DNA of 30,569 nt from an uncultured Oscillospiraceae bacterium (GCA_910588135.1 CAJUOT010000032.1:1-30569), one strand, 5' to 3'. Shown: positions 14,867-23,450, counted from the first letter of the stretch. Notes: generated by a model not told the origin, from the sequence alone. A program made the numbers and translations.

Positions 14867-16186
14867 ATGGCGCTGTGCCCGCACTGTATGCGTCCCGCGG
14901 ACGCAGAGCATGGGCGGTGCCCCCGGTGCGGCGGGGATCTGGGCTGGACGGGCGCGGAAAGCCATCTGCCCGTGGGCACGGTGCTCCCCGGCAGCGGCGG
15001 CCTGCGCGCCTATCAGATTGGCGCGGCCCGGGGGCAGGGGGGCTTCGGCGTGACCTACATCGCCCTGGAGACCGGCAGCCGCAGGCGGGTGGCGGTCAAG
15101 GAGTATTTCCCCACCCGCTGCGCCTGCCGCGGGGGAGACCGCATGGCGGTGCTGCCCATGGCGGGACAGGACGCCGCGTTTCAGGGCGGGCTGCACAGCT
15201 TTTTGGAGGAGGCCCGCCTGCTGGCCGCCCATGACGGCCTGCCCACGGTGGTCCGGGTGATGGATTACTTCCAGGCCAACCAGACCGCGTATCTGGTGAT
15301 GGAGTATTTGGACGGGGTGCCGCTCCACGAGAAAATGGCCCGGCAGGGGGGGCGGCTGCCCGCGCGGGAGTTCGTGTCCAAGCTGCCCCCGCTGCTGCGG
15401 GATCTGGGGCGGCTGCACCAGGGCGGGGTCATCCACCGGGACATCAGCCCGGACAACCTGATGTGGATGCCGGACGGGTCGCTGAAGCTGCTGGATTTCG
15501 GATGCGCCCGCTCCATGGAAAACGGGAAATCCATGACGGTGCTGCTCAAGCACGGCTTTGCCCCCATTGAGCAGTACCGGACCCGGGGCCAGGGGCCGTA
15601 TACCGATGTGTACGCCCTGGCGGCCACGGTGTACTACTGCGTCACGGGGCAGGTGCCCCCCTCCGCCGTGGACCGGCTGGAGCAGGACACGGTGCAGTCG
15701 CCCATCGCCCTGGGGGCTGACCTCACGGTGCGGCAGGAGACCGCCCTGCTGTGGGCGCTGTCCGTCCAGCCCAAGGCGCGGCCCCAGAGCATGGAGGAGT
15801 TTGCCGCCATGCTGTTTGCGCCGGAGGAGGCGGCAGGGCCTGAGCCGGAACCCCTGCCCGGGCGGGAGGCCGCGCCCGCCCATGCCCCGGTCGGGGAGGG
15901 CGGCCCGGAGGCGGCCTCCGTCCGGCCTCTCGGGCGGGCCGCCCTGGAGTGGATTGCGCGGCACAGGCGGGCGCTGGCCGCCGCGGGGGCGGCGCTGCTG
16001 GTGCTGCTGGCGGTTTTCCTGGCCGGGCGGGCGCTCCGGGCCGGCGGGGAGCGCCCGCCCGCGCACTGCCCGGACAGGCTGGAGCACAGCCTGGAGGATG
16101 ACGGGGCGCTGTGCGGCCGGCTGGGCGCCGCCCGCCATTCCGGAGGAAAGGGCTGGAACGGGCCCCTGTTCACAGAAGATACCTGA
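14867..16186 (+). CDS. Zinc-ribbon Ser/Thr protein kinase with short C-terminal tail
   Basis: 439 residues. It starts one base after the protease stop (AAGGGAGGGG upstream). An N-terminal zinc ribbon (CPHC at 4-7, CPRC at 18-21) precedes a Hanks-type kinase: glycine loop GQGGFG (56-61), VAVKEYFP with Lys78, catalytic HRDISPDN (190-197), DFGCAR (210-215) and APIEQY in the activation segment. A Pro/Glu-rich linker and one membrane helix (about 368-392) end the recognisable part. Only about 45 residues follow outside, without a sensor domain. It presumably phosphorylates FHA-binding partners in the operon. The HRDISPDN form is common to clostridial kinases of this class. Confidence 0.9.
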   Translation: MALCPHCMRPADAEHGRCPRCGGDLGWTGAESHLPVGTVLPGSGGLRAYQIGAARGQGGFGVTYIALETGSRRRVAVKEYFPTRCACRGGDRMAVLPMAGQDAAFQGGLHSFLEEARLLAAHDGLPTVVRVMDYFQANQTAYLVMEYLDGVPLHEKMARQGGRLPAREFVSKLPPLLRDLGRLHQGGVIHRDISPDNLMWMPDGSLKLLDFGCARSMENGKSMTVLLKHGFAPIEQYRTRGQGPYTDVYALAATVYYCVTGQVPPSAVDRLEQDTVQSPIALGADLTVRQETALLWALSVQPKARPQSMEEFAAMLFAPEEAAGPEPEPLPGREAAPAHAPVGEGGPEAASVRPLGRAALEWIARHRRALAAAGAALLVLLAVFLAGRALRAGGERPPAHCPDRLEHSLEDDGALCGRLGAARHSGGKGWNGPLFTEDT

Positions 16187-16239
16187 TGCACGGAGGAAGA
16201 AAGTATGGTATTATGGAGGATAAGAAGGGGGGTGAACGG

Positions 16240-19200
16240 ATGAAGCGCCAGTTCTGCCCATACTGCATGAACCCCATTGAGCCGGGGGAGCCCTGCGCCT
16301 CGTGCGGGCTGACGGAGGGAACCTACACCCCCTCCCCCCACCACCTGCCCCCGGGCACCGTGCTGGCCGACCGATATCTGGTGGGCCGGGTGCTGGGGGA
16401 GGGCGGCTTCGGCATCACCTATATCGGCTGCGACCTGCGGCTGGAGCTGCGGGTGGCCATCAAAGAGTACTACCCCGGCGACCGGGTGAGCCGCAACAGC
16501 GCGGCGTCCCTGTCGGTGAGCAGCTATACGGGGGACCTGGGCCGGGGCTTCGAGGCCGGACGGGAGCGGTTCATCCGGGAGGCAAGGCTGATGGCCCGGA
16601 TGGACAAGACGCCGCAGATTGTGGCGGTGCGGGACTTTTTCCAGGCCAACAACACCGCCTATATCGTCATGGAATACGTGGACGGCACCACCTTCAAGGA
16701 ACTGGTGGCCCAGCGGGGCGGCAGGCTGTCCGCAGGAGAGCTGCTGCCCCTGGTGGAGCCGCTGTTCTCCGCCCTGGACGCCATGCACAAGCTGGGGCTC
16801 ATCCACCGGGATATCAGCCCGGACAACCTGATGCTGGAAAACGGCGGGGTGCGCCTGCTGGACTTTGGCTGCGCGCGGGAGTCGTCCCAGGGCGTGAACA
16901 CCATGACCATCGTGCTCAAGCACGGCTACTCCCCCATCGAGCAGTACCAGCACAAGGGCCAGGGGCCGTGGACGGACGTGTACAGCCTCGCCGCCACCCT
17001 GTATTACTGCCTTACGGGCAAGACGCCGCCCCAGGCCCTGGACCGCATCTGCGACGAGGAGCTGACCCCGCCCCGGCAGCTTGGGGCGGACCTGACGCCG
17101 GAGCAGGAGAAGGCCCTGCTGCGGGGTATGGGCCTTCGGCGCAGCCAGCGCTTCGCCTCGGTGGTGGAGTTCCACGCGGCGCTCTACAAGGGCGCCGCGG
17201 CGTCCGGCCCGGACGGCGGTGCGGCGGCCCCGGCGGAATCGGGCGCGGAACCGGGACCGGAGGCTGGCCCCGCCGCAGAGCCGGAGGCGGGGGCGGAACC
17301 TGCCGCGCCCACCGGGGAGGCGGGCGCAGCGGAGGAGCTCCCCGCCGGGGAGCCGGCGGCGGAGGACGGGCCGGAGCAGGGGGAACTGCCCGGGGCGGAG
17401 CCGGCCAGGACGCTGCCGGCTTTTGTCAGAAGATACCTGTGGCCCATAGTGGGCGGCGCGGCGGCGCTGGCGGCCTGTGTGGTGCTGTTTTTCTGGGCGC
17501 CGTGGAAGGGCATTCTGCCCTTGACCCCGCCCCCGGGTCCCACCGCCACAGCCGGGACTTCGCAGGGGGGCGCGCTGGAGCCCGGTCCGGCCTCCCCGCG
17601 CCAATTTTCCGCGGACGCCAGCAGTGAGGAGAACGGCGCGGCGCTGCTCGGCCAGCTGGCGGACGACAGCATCTCCGCCATCCATGTGCCGGTGGGCGTC
17701 TGGGCGGACGTGGAGGAGGCGGTCACCCTCACCAAGCCCCTGACCATTGCGGAACTCGGGGGCGTCAGCTTCAACGGCGGCGTCACCGTGGCCCAGGGGG
17801 GGCGGATCGAGGCGGCAGGCGAGCTGAACGCCCCCGTCCTGCTGCGCACGGTGGACGGCGGGACGGTGTCGGTGGCGGACAGCGGGAATTTGTACAGCCA
17901 GATGATCTGGCTGGCCGACAAGGGCGACCTGACCTGCGCGGAGCAGGGCGGCATAGACATCTGGGGCGGGCACAACCCCGCCAAGGAGGACATCCAAGGC
18001 TACGAGCGCTCCCACTACCTGGTATTCAATGAGGAGAGGCTGTTCGCCGGGGCGGTTCACGCGACCACGGAGGAGGAGTTCGCCCGGGCCTGTGAGACCG
18101 GCGCCGCCATCGTCGTCGACCGCGGCCTCACCCTGACGCGGCAGTACTGGCCCACGGCTCCCATCCTTGTGGCCGAGGGGGTTACCCTGAACGCCCCCTG
18201 CCCCGACCCCGGGCAGGAGGAGGAGGGGAACTGCACCCTGGAGATGCAGCACGGCGCCATCCTGGTCAACCACGGCACGGTGACGGGCCGGGTGGCCTTC
18301 CGCGGCGTCCGCACGGGCGATGACGGACAGTGGCTGGGGGAGGACCCCTGCGCGCTGGTCAACTTCGGCACGCTGGACGCCAACCTGTGGGGCGAGATGG
18401 GTGCGGTCATCAACTTGGGAACCATGACCGTCCGGGAGGTGCTGCAGCAGACCGCCCTGACCAATCTGGGCAGCCTGACCTTCGACGGCATGACGGAGGC
18501 CATGGGAAACGGCTGGGGTCTGGCCGGGACGGTCACCGTTGCCAGCGGTGCGGAGCTGGCCCTCTACGGCGGCACCGGCGTAAACTGCTTTGGGCGGATT
18601 ACCCTCGAGGGGGGTCTGCGCAACTACAGCCAGGTCAATTTGAACGCCGGCGTCCTCACGGTAAAGGGCGCGGAACGGAAAGGGCTGGGCGGGGGCAGCC
18701 TGGAAAACTTTGGGGGCCTGCGGCTGGAGAGCGTGGCTCTGGTTCAGACGGAGGCCGGGGCGGAGCTGCTCAACCACGGCATCGTGCAGTGCAGCGGCGC
18801 CGTCAGCCATGACTTCCCGGGAGAGGGGCGGGTCATCCAGGTGGATTACGGCGGGGCCAACACCCGCCATGTAGCCAGCGAGCCGGCCCTGCGCGCCGCC
18901 CTGGCGGACGACCGCTGCGACCTGGTGGTCTGGGACGGCTATGAACCCGACCGAAAGATCGACCTCGACGGCGGGCCGCTCACCGTCACCAAGGGGCTGG
19001 TGCTGCGCGGCGGCATGGACAACCCCGTGGACTTCAACGCCGGCGGGCTCACCCTGTCCGGGGAAAACGCCTTTTTCATCAGCGACAACGCCGACTTCCA
19101 CGGCCACGAGCTGGCAGTGGAGGGGGGCGCGGCGTGGCTGGACGGCGACACCCGGAACCGGGGCGGCGTGACGGTGGACGGCGGTATGGTGTTCTTCTCG

Positions 19201-19701
19201 GGCGGCAGCGGCGACACTCAGCGGGACGCCCGGATCGGGCTGTCCAACGGCGGCGTGCTTATGAACGGCGGCGGGATGGAGCTGGCCGGCTGCGCCGTGG
19301 ACGTGGGCCAGAACAGCGCCTTTTACAGCTATAGCCATCTGGGCCTGCATAACTGCGCCGTGACCAACGGCGGCCGGCTGGAGTCCTTCTTCGGGAACCT
19401 GGAGCAGGAGGGTGGCTCCCTGGTGAACAGCGGCGAGCTGTGCCTGATTGGCTGGGAGGACTACGCGCGCCTGGGCGGCGAAGTGCGCAACCGCGGCGAG
19501 ATGGCGGTAGGCGGACGGCAGCGGGTGTCCGGCACGCTGGTGAACGAGGAGGACGGCGTCCTCACCCTGGAGTGGGAGGACTGCCCCCTGAGGGTGAGCG
19601 GGCGGCTGGACAACCGGGGCGCCATCCGGGGCGCCAGGGGCACGTATGTCGAGACGGTGGACGGCGGCTCCTTCACCGGGAACCAGGCTGTCTACGACTG
19701 A
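16240..19701 (+). CDS. Zinc-ribbon transmembrane Ser/Thr kinase with large repetitive ectodomain
   Basis: 1153 residues. A zinc ribbon (CPYC 6-9, CASC 19-22) precedes the kinase: GEGGFGITY, Lys75 in VAIKEYYP, HRDISPDN (189-196), DFGCARE (208-214) and SPIEQYQHKGQGPWTDVYSL. A Pro/Ala/Glu linker leads to a membrane helix (about 400-422) and about 730 C-terminal residues, mostly extracellular. These contain many Asn/Gly-rich short turns (LVNFGTLDANLWG, VINLGTMTV, LTNLGSLTFDG, LENFGGLRLESV) typical of right-handed beta-helices, and a module that recurs near residues 456, 606 and 877. It may sense an envelope ligand. ATG 16240 is preceded by AAGGGGGG; an in-frame ATG at 16213 is an alternative. The two kinases are tandem paralogues. 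Confidence 0.88.
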   Translation: MKRQFCPYCMNPIEPGEPCASCGLTEGTYTPSPHHLPPGTVLADRYLVGRVLGEGGFGITYIGCDLRLELRVAIKEYYPGDRVSRNSAASLSVSSYTGDLGRGFEAGRERFIREARLMARMDKTPQIVAVRDFFQANNTAYIVMEYVDGTTFKELVAQRGGRLSAGELLPLVEPLFSALDAMHKLGLIHRDISPDNLMLENGGVRLLDFGCARESSQGVNTMTIVLKHGYSPIEQYQHKGQGPWTDVYSLAATLYYCLTGKTPPQALDRICDEELTPPRQLGADLTPEQEKALLRGMGLRRSQRFASVVEFHAALYKGAAASGPDGGAAAPAESGAEPGPEAGPAAEPEAGAEPAAPTGEAGAAEELPAGEPAAEDGPEQGELPGAEPARTLPAFVRRYLWPIVGGAAALAACVVLFFWAPWKGILPLTPPPGPTATAGTSQGGALEPGPASPRQFSADASSEENGAALLGQLADDSISAIHVPVGVWADVEEAVTLTKPLTIAELGGVSFNGGVTVAQGGRIEAAGELNAPVLLRTVDGGTVSVADSGNLYSQMIWLADKGDLTCAEQGGIDIWGGHNPAKEDIQGYERSHYLVFNEERLFAGAVHATTEEEFARACETGAAIVVDRGLTLTRQYWPTAPILVAEGVTLNAPCPDPGQEEEGNCTLEMQHGAILVNHGTVTGRVAFRGVRTGDDGQWLGEDPCALVNFGTLDANLWGEMGAVINLGTMTVREVLQQTALTNLGSLTFDGMTEAMGNGWGLAGTVTVASGAELALYGGTGVNCFGRITLEGGLRNYSQVNLNAGVLTVKGAERKGLGGGSLENFGGLRLESVALVQTEAGAELLNHGIVQCSGAVSHDFPGEGRVIQVDYGGANTRHVASEPALRAALADDRCDLVVWDGYEPDRKIDLDGGPLTVTKGLVLRGGMDNPVDFNAGGLTLSGENAFFISDNADFHGHELAVEGGAAWLDGDTRNRGGVTVDGGMVFFSGGSGDTQRDARIGLSNGGVLMNGGGMELAGCAVDVGQNSAFYSYSHLGLHNCAVTNGGRLESFFGNLEQEGGSLVNSGELCLIGWEDYARLGGEVRNRGEMAVGGRQRVSGTLVNEEDGVLTLEWEDCPLRVSGRLDNRGAIRGARGTYVETVDGGSFTGNQAVYD

Positions 19702-19715
19702 GCGGGACAAAGGAA

Positions 19716-19745
19716 CGCGCCCCCGGCCTTCGGGCCGGGGGCGCG
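19716..19745. terminator. Bidirectional terminator closing the kinase operon
   Basis: A 13-base-pair perfect stem (19716-19728 with 19733-19745) capped by a TTCG tetraloop, followed by CTTTC, lies between the convergent kinase and HTH-like genes. Confidence 0.8.
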
Positions 19746-19748
19746 CTT

Positions 19749-20855
19749 TCATCTGATATCGGCGTAGAGCTCGTCAATCACCTGCTCCAGCCGCTCGCTC
19801 ATGGACTCGTCCCCGGTGGCGGCAAGGGCGTAGAGCACCAGCCAGTCAAAGGCGTTGTGGGGGTCCAGCACCGGCATTCCGCAGTCGATGAGCATGGCGT
19901 TGACAATCCACCAGTGGTCGTCCAGCCGGTTTTCCAGGGAGAGGTAGTCCTCGTCCAGCTCGGTATATTGGTCGTCGGTGACGTTTTCCGTGATGATGTA
20001 CAGCAGGAGCAGCAGCTTGCGGGGCACGTCCTCCCGCTGGGCGCGGATGTTCTTCAGCGCCGTGGTGTTGGGCCAGTTGCGCTTGATGAGCTTTTGGGTG
20101 AGGCTGTATCCGGCCCGTGTGCGGCCCGAGGGCATATGCAGGGAGAGGTAGCGCTCCATCACCGCGTCCAGGGAGTAGTCCGGCTCGGGTCCGGCCTCCC
20201 AGGCGGGCTTTGGGCGGATCAGGTTGTCCAGGTAGCGCTGGAAGTAGCGATAGGCCCGCAGGTGGTAGGTCCCCAGCAGGGGCAGGCTGGCGATGTAACG
20301 CTCCCGCAGCTCCTCGGTGGTTTGAATGAGGGTGAAGGCGCTTTGCAGCTCGTGGGTGATGGAGACGGAGTCCGTCTTGGGCGGCTGGGCCTGCCGGGGC
20401 ACGGGGGGGAGGGAGAGGAAAAATTCCCTGGCCTCCCGGTAGCTCAGGGCGTGGCGCAGGAACCAGGCGTAGACCAGATCCCGCCCCTCCCGGTAGTGGA
20501 TGCCGTAATCGCTGCACAGCCCCAGCAGGGCGCCGGCCTGCCCCTCGGACAATCCCAGGGCGAAGGCCACCCGGAAAACCTCCTCCCGGTCCCCGGGCTT
20601 GAAGGAGCCGCTGAGCCAGTTGTGCACCTTGCGGGCGGCAGACAGGGGGGAGAGGGCCTCGTCCTCCTGAAAGGCCAGGATCAGCCGCTGACGCAGGTCG
20701 GGGGCGGGGTACATGGCCCGCAGGGCGTCCCCAAAATGCCGCAGGGGGAGGCGCTCTTCCCGCAGGTAGCGGGCGGCCATGCCCGGCGTCATCTCGCCGG
20801 AGCTGATCTGGCGGTATTCTTCGGCGGAGGACCGGGTGAGCGGAGCGTTCAACAA
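19749..20855 (-). CDS. Uncharacterised protein with N-terminal XRE/HTH-like segment
   Basis: 368 residues, no signal peptide or membrane helix. Residues about 70-125 (RKVHNWLSGSFKPGDREEVF, then RVAFALGLSEGQAGALLGLC) resemble the XRE-type helix-turn-helix pattern in which a WLSG-KPxREEL segment is followed by ALGLsxxEANxLL. The rest is helical, acidic and leucine-rich, without a family I recognise. A role as regulator of the flanking operons is inference. The start is TTG 20855 (AAAGGAGGGG upstream); a second TTG follows directly. It is convergent with the kinase operon and divergent from the ABC operon, with its own promoter. Confidence 0.75.
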   Translation of the reverse strand: MLNAPLTRSSAEEYRQISSGEMTPGMAARYLREERLPLRHFGDALRAMYPAPDLRQRLILAFQEDEALSPLSAARKVHNWLSGSFKPGDREEVFRVAFALGLSEGQAGALLGLCSDYGIHYREGRDLVYAWFLRHALSYREAREFFLSLPPVPRQAQPPKTDSVSITHELQSAFTLIQTTEELRERYIASLPLLGTYHLRAYRYFQRYLDNLIRPKPAWEAGPEPDYSLDAVMERYLSLHMPSGRTRAGYSLTQKLIKRNWPNTTALKNIRAQREDVPRKLLLLLYIITENVTDDQYTELDEDYLSLENRLDDHWWIVNAMLIDCGMPVLDPHNAFDWLVLYALAATGDESMSERLEQVIDELYADIR

Positions 20856-20879
20856 GGGCCCCTCCTTTCATCAGGGCTT

Positions 20880-20898
20880 CGCCGCGCGCCGCGCGGCG
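20880..20898. other. Perfect GC palindrome in the leader of the HTH-like gene
   Basis: A 19-base perfect inverted repeat (CGCCGCGCG, one base, CGCGCGGCG) sits between the -10 box and the ribosome binding site of the HTH-like gene. It could form a leader hairpin or serve as a protein-binding operator. Confidence 0.45.
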
Positions 20899-20907
20899 TC
20901 CGCCTCC

Positions 20908-20936
20908 ATAATAGCATAGTTCCCGCCGTTTTTCCA
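20908..20936 (-). promoter_or_regulatory. Promoter for the HTH-like gene
   Basis: Minus-strand TGGAAA (20936-20931) and TATTAT (20913-20908) with 17-base spacing, and TG one base before the -10 (extended -10). Transcription would start near 20901, about 45 bases before the TTG start. Confidence 0.55.
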
Positions 20937-20981
20937 TAGGGATTTTTCCCTGGCGGGGCGGGCCAAATGGGCGGCGGGGGG

Positions 20982-21010
20982 TTGCATTTTTCCGCCCGCT
21001 GTGTCATACT
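20982..21010 (+). promoter_or_regulatory. Promoter for the ABC-transporter operon
   Basis: TTGCAT (20982-20987) and CATACT (21005-21010), 17-base spacing, with TG-T before the -10 (extended -10). It is divergent from the HTH-like gene's promoter and separated from it by about 45 bases. Confidence 0.6.
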
Positions 21011-21063
21011 GGCGGTACAGAGTTCCAACCGGGAGAGGAAGAGAAAGGGGCTGCCGCGGAATC

Positions 21064-21711
21064 ATGCTGGAGGCGCGTAAGCTGTGCAAGAGCTATGGGG
21101 GCCGGCAGGTGCTCTCGCCCGTCGGCTTTGTGCTGCCGCCGGGCCAGTGCCTCGGGCTGGCGGGCAGCAACGGCTCGGGGAAATCTACCCTGCTGCGCCT
21201 GCTGGCCCAGATTGAGCGGCCGGACAGCGGGGATGTGCTGTTTGAAGGGCGCAGCGTGCTGGGCGACCGGCAGTTTCTGCGCCGCCGGCTGGGCTACGTC
21301 CCCCAGAGCGCCGGGCTGGCCCGGGACTTGAGCGTGGGGCGGCAGCTCGTCCTGTGGCAGCGGGCGTGCGGCCTGGAGGGCCCGCTGCCGGGGGACGTTC
21401 TGGAGCTGCTGGGGCTGGAGCCCCTGCTCCGCCGCCCGATCCGGGCGCTGTCCGGCGGGACGGCCCAGCGGGTGAGCATCGCCATGGCCCTGCTGTCCCG
21501 CCCCCGGGTTCTGCTGATGGACGAGGCCACCGCCGGACTGGACCGGGACTATGTGCCCCGGCTGCTGGACTGGCTGGAGGAATTCCTGGCCGGGGGCGGG
21601 AGCCTGGTGTGGTGCAGCCACCAGCAGCCTGAGTTGGAACGGTTGTGCGGCGCGGTTCTGCGCCTGGAGGATGGACGGCCGCTGCCGGGAAGCGGCGGCG
21701 CCGAAACATGA
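21064..21711 (+). CDS. ABC transporter ATP-binding protein
   Basis: 215 residues, a single nucleotide-binding domain. Walker A is GSNGSGKST (34-42), the Q-loop region reads LGYVPQSAGLARDLSV, the signature is ALSGGTAQRVSIAMALL, Walker B is RVLLMDEATAGLD and the switch His is in VWCSHQ. It would power the two ABC-2 permeases encoded downstream, which makes export or membrane remodelling more likely than nutrient uptake. ATG 21064 begins right at the domain; only a distant AAAGGGG is seen upstream, so the ribosome site is weak. The frame back to 21001 overlaps the promoter. Confidence 0.9.
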   Translation: MLEARKLCKSYGGRQVLSPVGFVLPPGQCLGLAGSNGSGKSTLLRLLAQIERPDSGDVLFEGRSVLGDRQFLRRRLGYVPQSAGLARDLSVGRQLVLWQRACGLEGPLPGDVLELLGLEPLLRRPIRALSGGTAQRVSIAMALLSRPRVLLMDEATAGLDRDYVPRLLDWLEEFLAGGGSLVWCSHQQPELERLCGAVLRLEDGRPLPGSGGAET

Positions 21712-21728
21712 GAACGGAGGGATTATTG

Positions 21729-23441
21729 ATGTTGTGCCCGCACTGTGGAAAAGAAATCGGCGATGGGGCGAAGTTCTGCCCCTGCTGCGGCGGGGTGACC
21801 GCCGCGTCCGCCCCGGACCAGGGCGGCGCCCCGGCGGCGTCCGGCTACCACTATGGGAAGCCCCAGGGCAGCCAGGACCCGTGGGACGCCGCGCCGGAGG
21901 GAAAGAAGGGCGGGAAAAAAGGGCTGCTGATCGGCGGGGCCGTGGCGGCGCTGGCAGCCGTGGCGGCGGCGCTGTTTGTGCTCCTGCCGGGCCTGCTCTC
22001 CTCCCCCAAGGGGCAGGTGGAACAGGCCGTGGCCAGGACCTGGGCCGCCTATGCGGACGCGGGCAGGGGGATGGAGCTGCCCAATATGGCGCAGCTGACC
22101 CGGAAAGGGTCGGTCAGCCAGCGCCTGCGGGTGGAGCTGAACAGCGTCAACAGCGAGCTGGCAGGCGGCTATGACCTGTCCGCCCTGAATGGGCTGGGCA
22201 TGAGCGTGAGCAGCGACTGCGACCGGGAGGGGCGCAGGCTGGGCGGCGAGCTGGCCGCGTTCTGGGGGGAGAATGAGCTGGTGTCCTTCCAGATGGCGGC
22301 GGACGACAACGTGCTCAGCTTCGCGTCCCCCCAGCTGACCGGGGGGGACGCCTACGGGGCGGACACCGAGACCCTGGGGGCCCAGCTGGTCCGGCTGGGG
22401 GTGGAGGACGACTCCGTCCCGGTGGAGGACATCGGCTTCAACCTGTTCGACCTGATGGAGGAGTACGCCTCCGGCGGACAGCCGGATGAGGAGCTGGAGC
22501 AGACCATGAAGGAGGCCGCCCAGCGGCTGGCCGAGGCGGTCCAGGTGGAGAAGGCCGGAAAGAAGGACATTGAGGTCAACGGGGCGGAGATGAGCGCCGC
22601 CGCCTATCGGGTGACCATCCCCCAGGAGGCCATGGAGGACTACATGGACGCCATGGAGGGGGCCATGGGGCTGGTGGACAGCCAGGAAAGCGTGAAGCGC
22701 GTCCTCCGGGCCATAGGGCTGGACGAGGACACCATCGGCGGCATGGTGCCGGAGCTGGGGGAGAATCCCTACGGCGAGGTGTTTGACGGGCTGGGGCAGG
22801 TGCTTGAGGCCATGGGCGACCTGGAGCTGGACGTCTACCTGGACGGCGGCCGTGTGTGCGCGGCGGAGTATGCCAGAGAGCTGAACGGCAGCACCCTGGA
22901 GATCGGCCTGTACCTGGGCGGCGGGGACAGCTATGTGGACGACCTCAGCTTCCGCGTCGCGGTGGACGGCGAGGAGATGCTTGTTGAGTCCACCGGCAGC
23001 CATGGCGGCAAGGGCGGCGTGTTTTCCGACAAGACCACCCTGCGCCTGCGCTCCGGCGGGAGCACCATCCTTCGGATCATCTCCGACTTCCGCTATGAGC
23101 CCAAGGCCCTGAGCGGAAACTTCGGGTGGAACCTCAACGTGAACAACACCGTTTCCGCGGAGATGTCCGGCCAGCTGGCGGTGGAGAAGGATTCCTTCCG
23201 CCTGCAGCTGGACGACGTGACCCTGTGGACCGCGGGGATGAAGCTGTGCTCGCTGGCGGTGGACTACTCCGCGGGCCCCTGCCGGGAAGTGGAGGTGTCC
23301 CTGCCCGCCCCGGAGCTGCTGGAGGACATGGACGGGGACGATTTGACAGACCTGTACTACGATATGGAGTACAACGGCCAGCAGTGGCTCTATGAGATGA
23401 TGGCGATCATCCCGGAGGATCTGCTCTACGCCCTGTCCTGA
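21729..23441 (+). CDS. Zinc-ribbon membrane protein with large extracytoplasmic domain
   Basis: 570 residues. An N-terminal zinc ribbon (CPHCGKEIGDGAKFCPCCGG, residues 3-22) and a linker rich in Gly/Ser/Pro and Lys lead to one membrane helix (about 76-97, GLLIGGAVAALAAVAAALFV). The remaining 470 residues are outside, acidic, with alternating strands and no recognisable enzyme motif (VEQAVARTWAAYADAG, LDVYLDGGRVCAAEYA, GNFGWNLNVNNTVSAEMSG). This zinc-ribbon plus helix plus ectodomain plan is common in clostridial genomes and its function is unknown. It lies between an ABC ATPase and its permeases, so it may be an accessory subunit. ATG 21729 has GGAGG 8 bases upstream; an ATG overlapping the ATPase stop (21708) lacks one. 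Confidence 0.85.
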   Translation: MLCPHCGKEIGDGAKFCPCCGGVTAASAPDQGGAPAASGYHYGKPQGSQDPWDAAPEGKKGGKKGLLIGGAVAALAAVAAALFVLLPGLLSSPKGQVEQAVARTWAAYADAGRGMELPNMAQLTRKGSVSQRLRVELNSVNSELAGGYDLSALNGLGMSVSSDCDREGRRLGGELAAFWGENELVSFQMAADDNVLSFASPQLTGGDAYGADTETLGAQLVRLGVEDDSVPVEDIGFNLFDLMEEYASGGQPDEELEQTMKEAAQRLAEAVQVEKAGKKDIEVNGAEMSAAAYRVTIPQEAMEDYMDAMEGAMGLVDSQESVKRVLRAIGLDEDTIGGMVPELGENPYGEVFDGLGQVLEAMGDLELDVYLDGGRVCAAEYARELNGSTLEIGLYLGGGDSYVDDLSFRVAVDGEEMLVESTGSHGGKGGVFSDKTTLRLRSGGSTILRIISDFRYEPKALSGNFGWNLNVNNTVSAEMSGQLAVEKDSFRLQLDDVTLWTAGMKLCSLAVDYSAGPCREVEVSLPAPELLEDMDGDDLTDLYYDMEYNGQQWLYEMMAIIPEDLLYALS

Positions 23442-23450
23442 CAGGAGACG

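Noticed and set aside
10707..19701. Type VI or type VII secretion regulator cluster, or TerY-P triad
   Set aside because: No Tss, EssC, WXG100 or vWA/TerD genes are visible; only the kinase, phosphatase and FHA parts are shared.
15634..19752. 1372-codon open frame on the minus strand across both kinase genes
   Set aside because: It is the GC-rich antisense shadow of the kinases: low-complexity His/Pro/Gly/Arg composition, no ribosome binding site and no family match, while the plus strand has clear kinase motifs.
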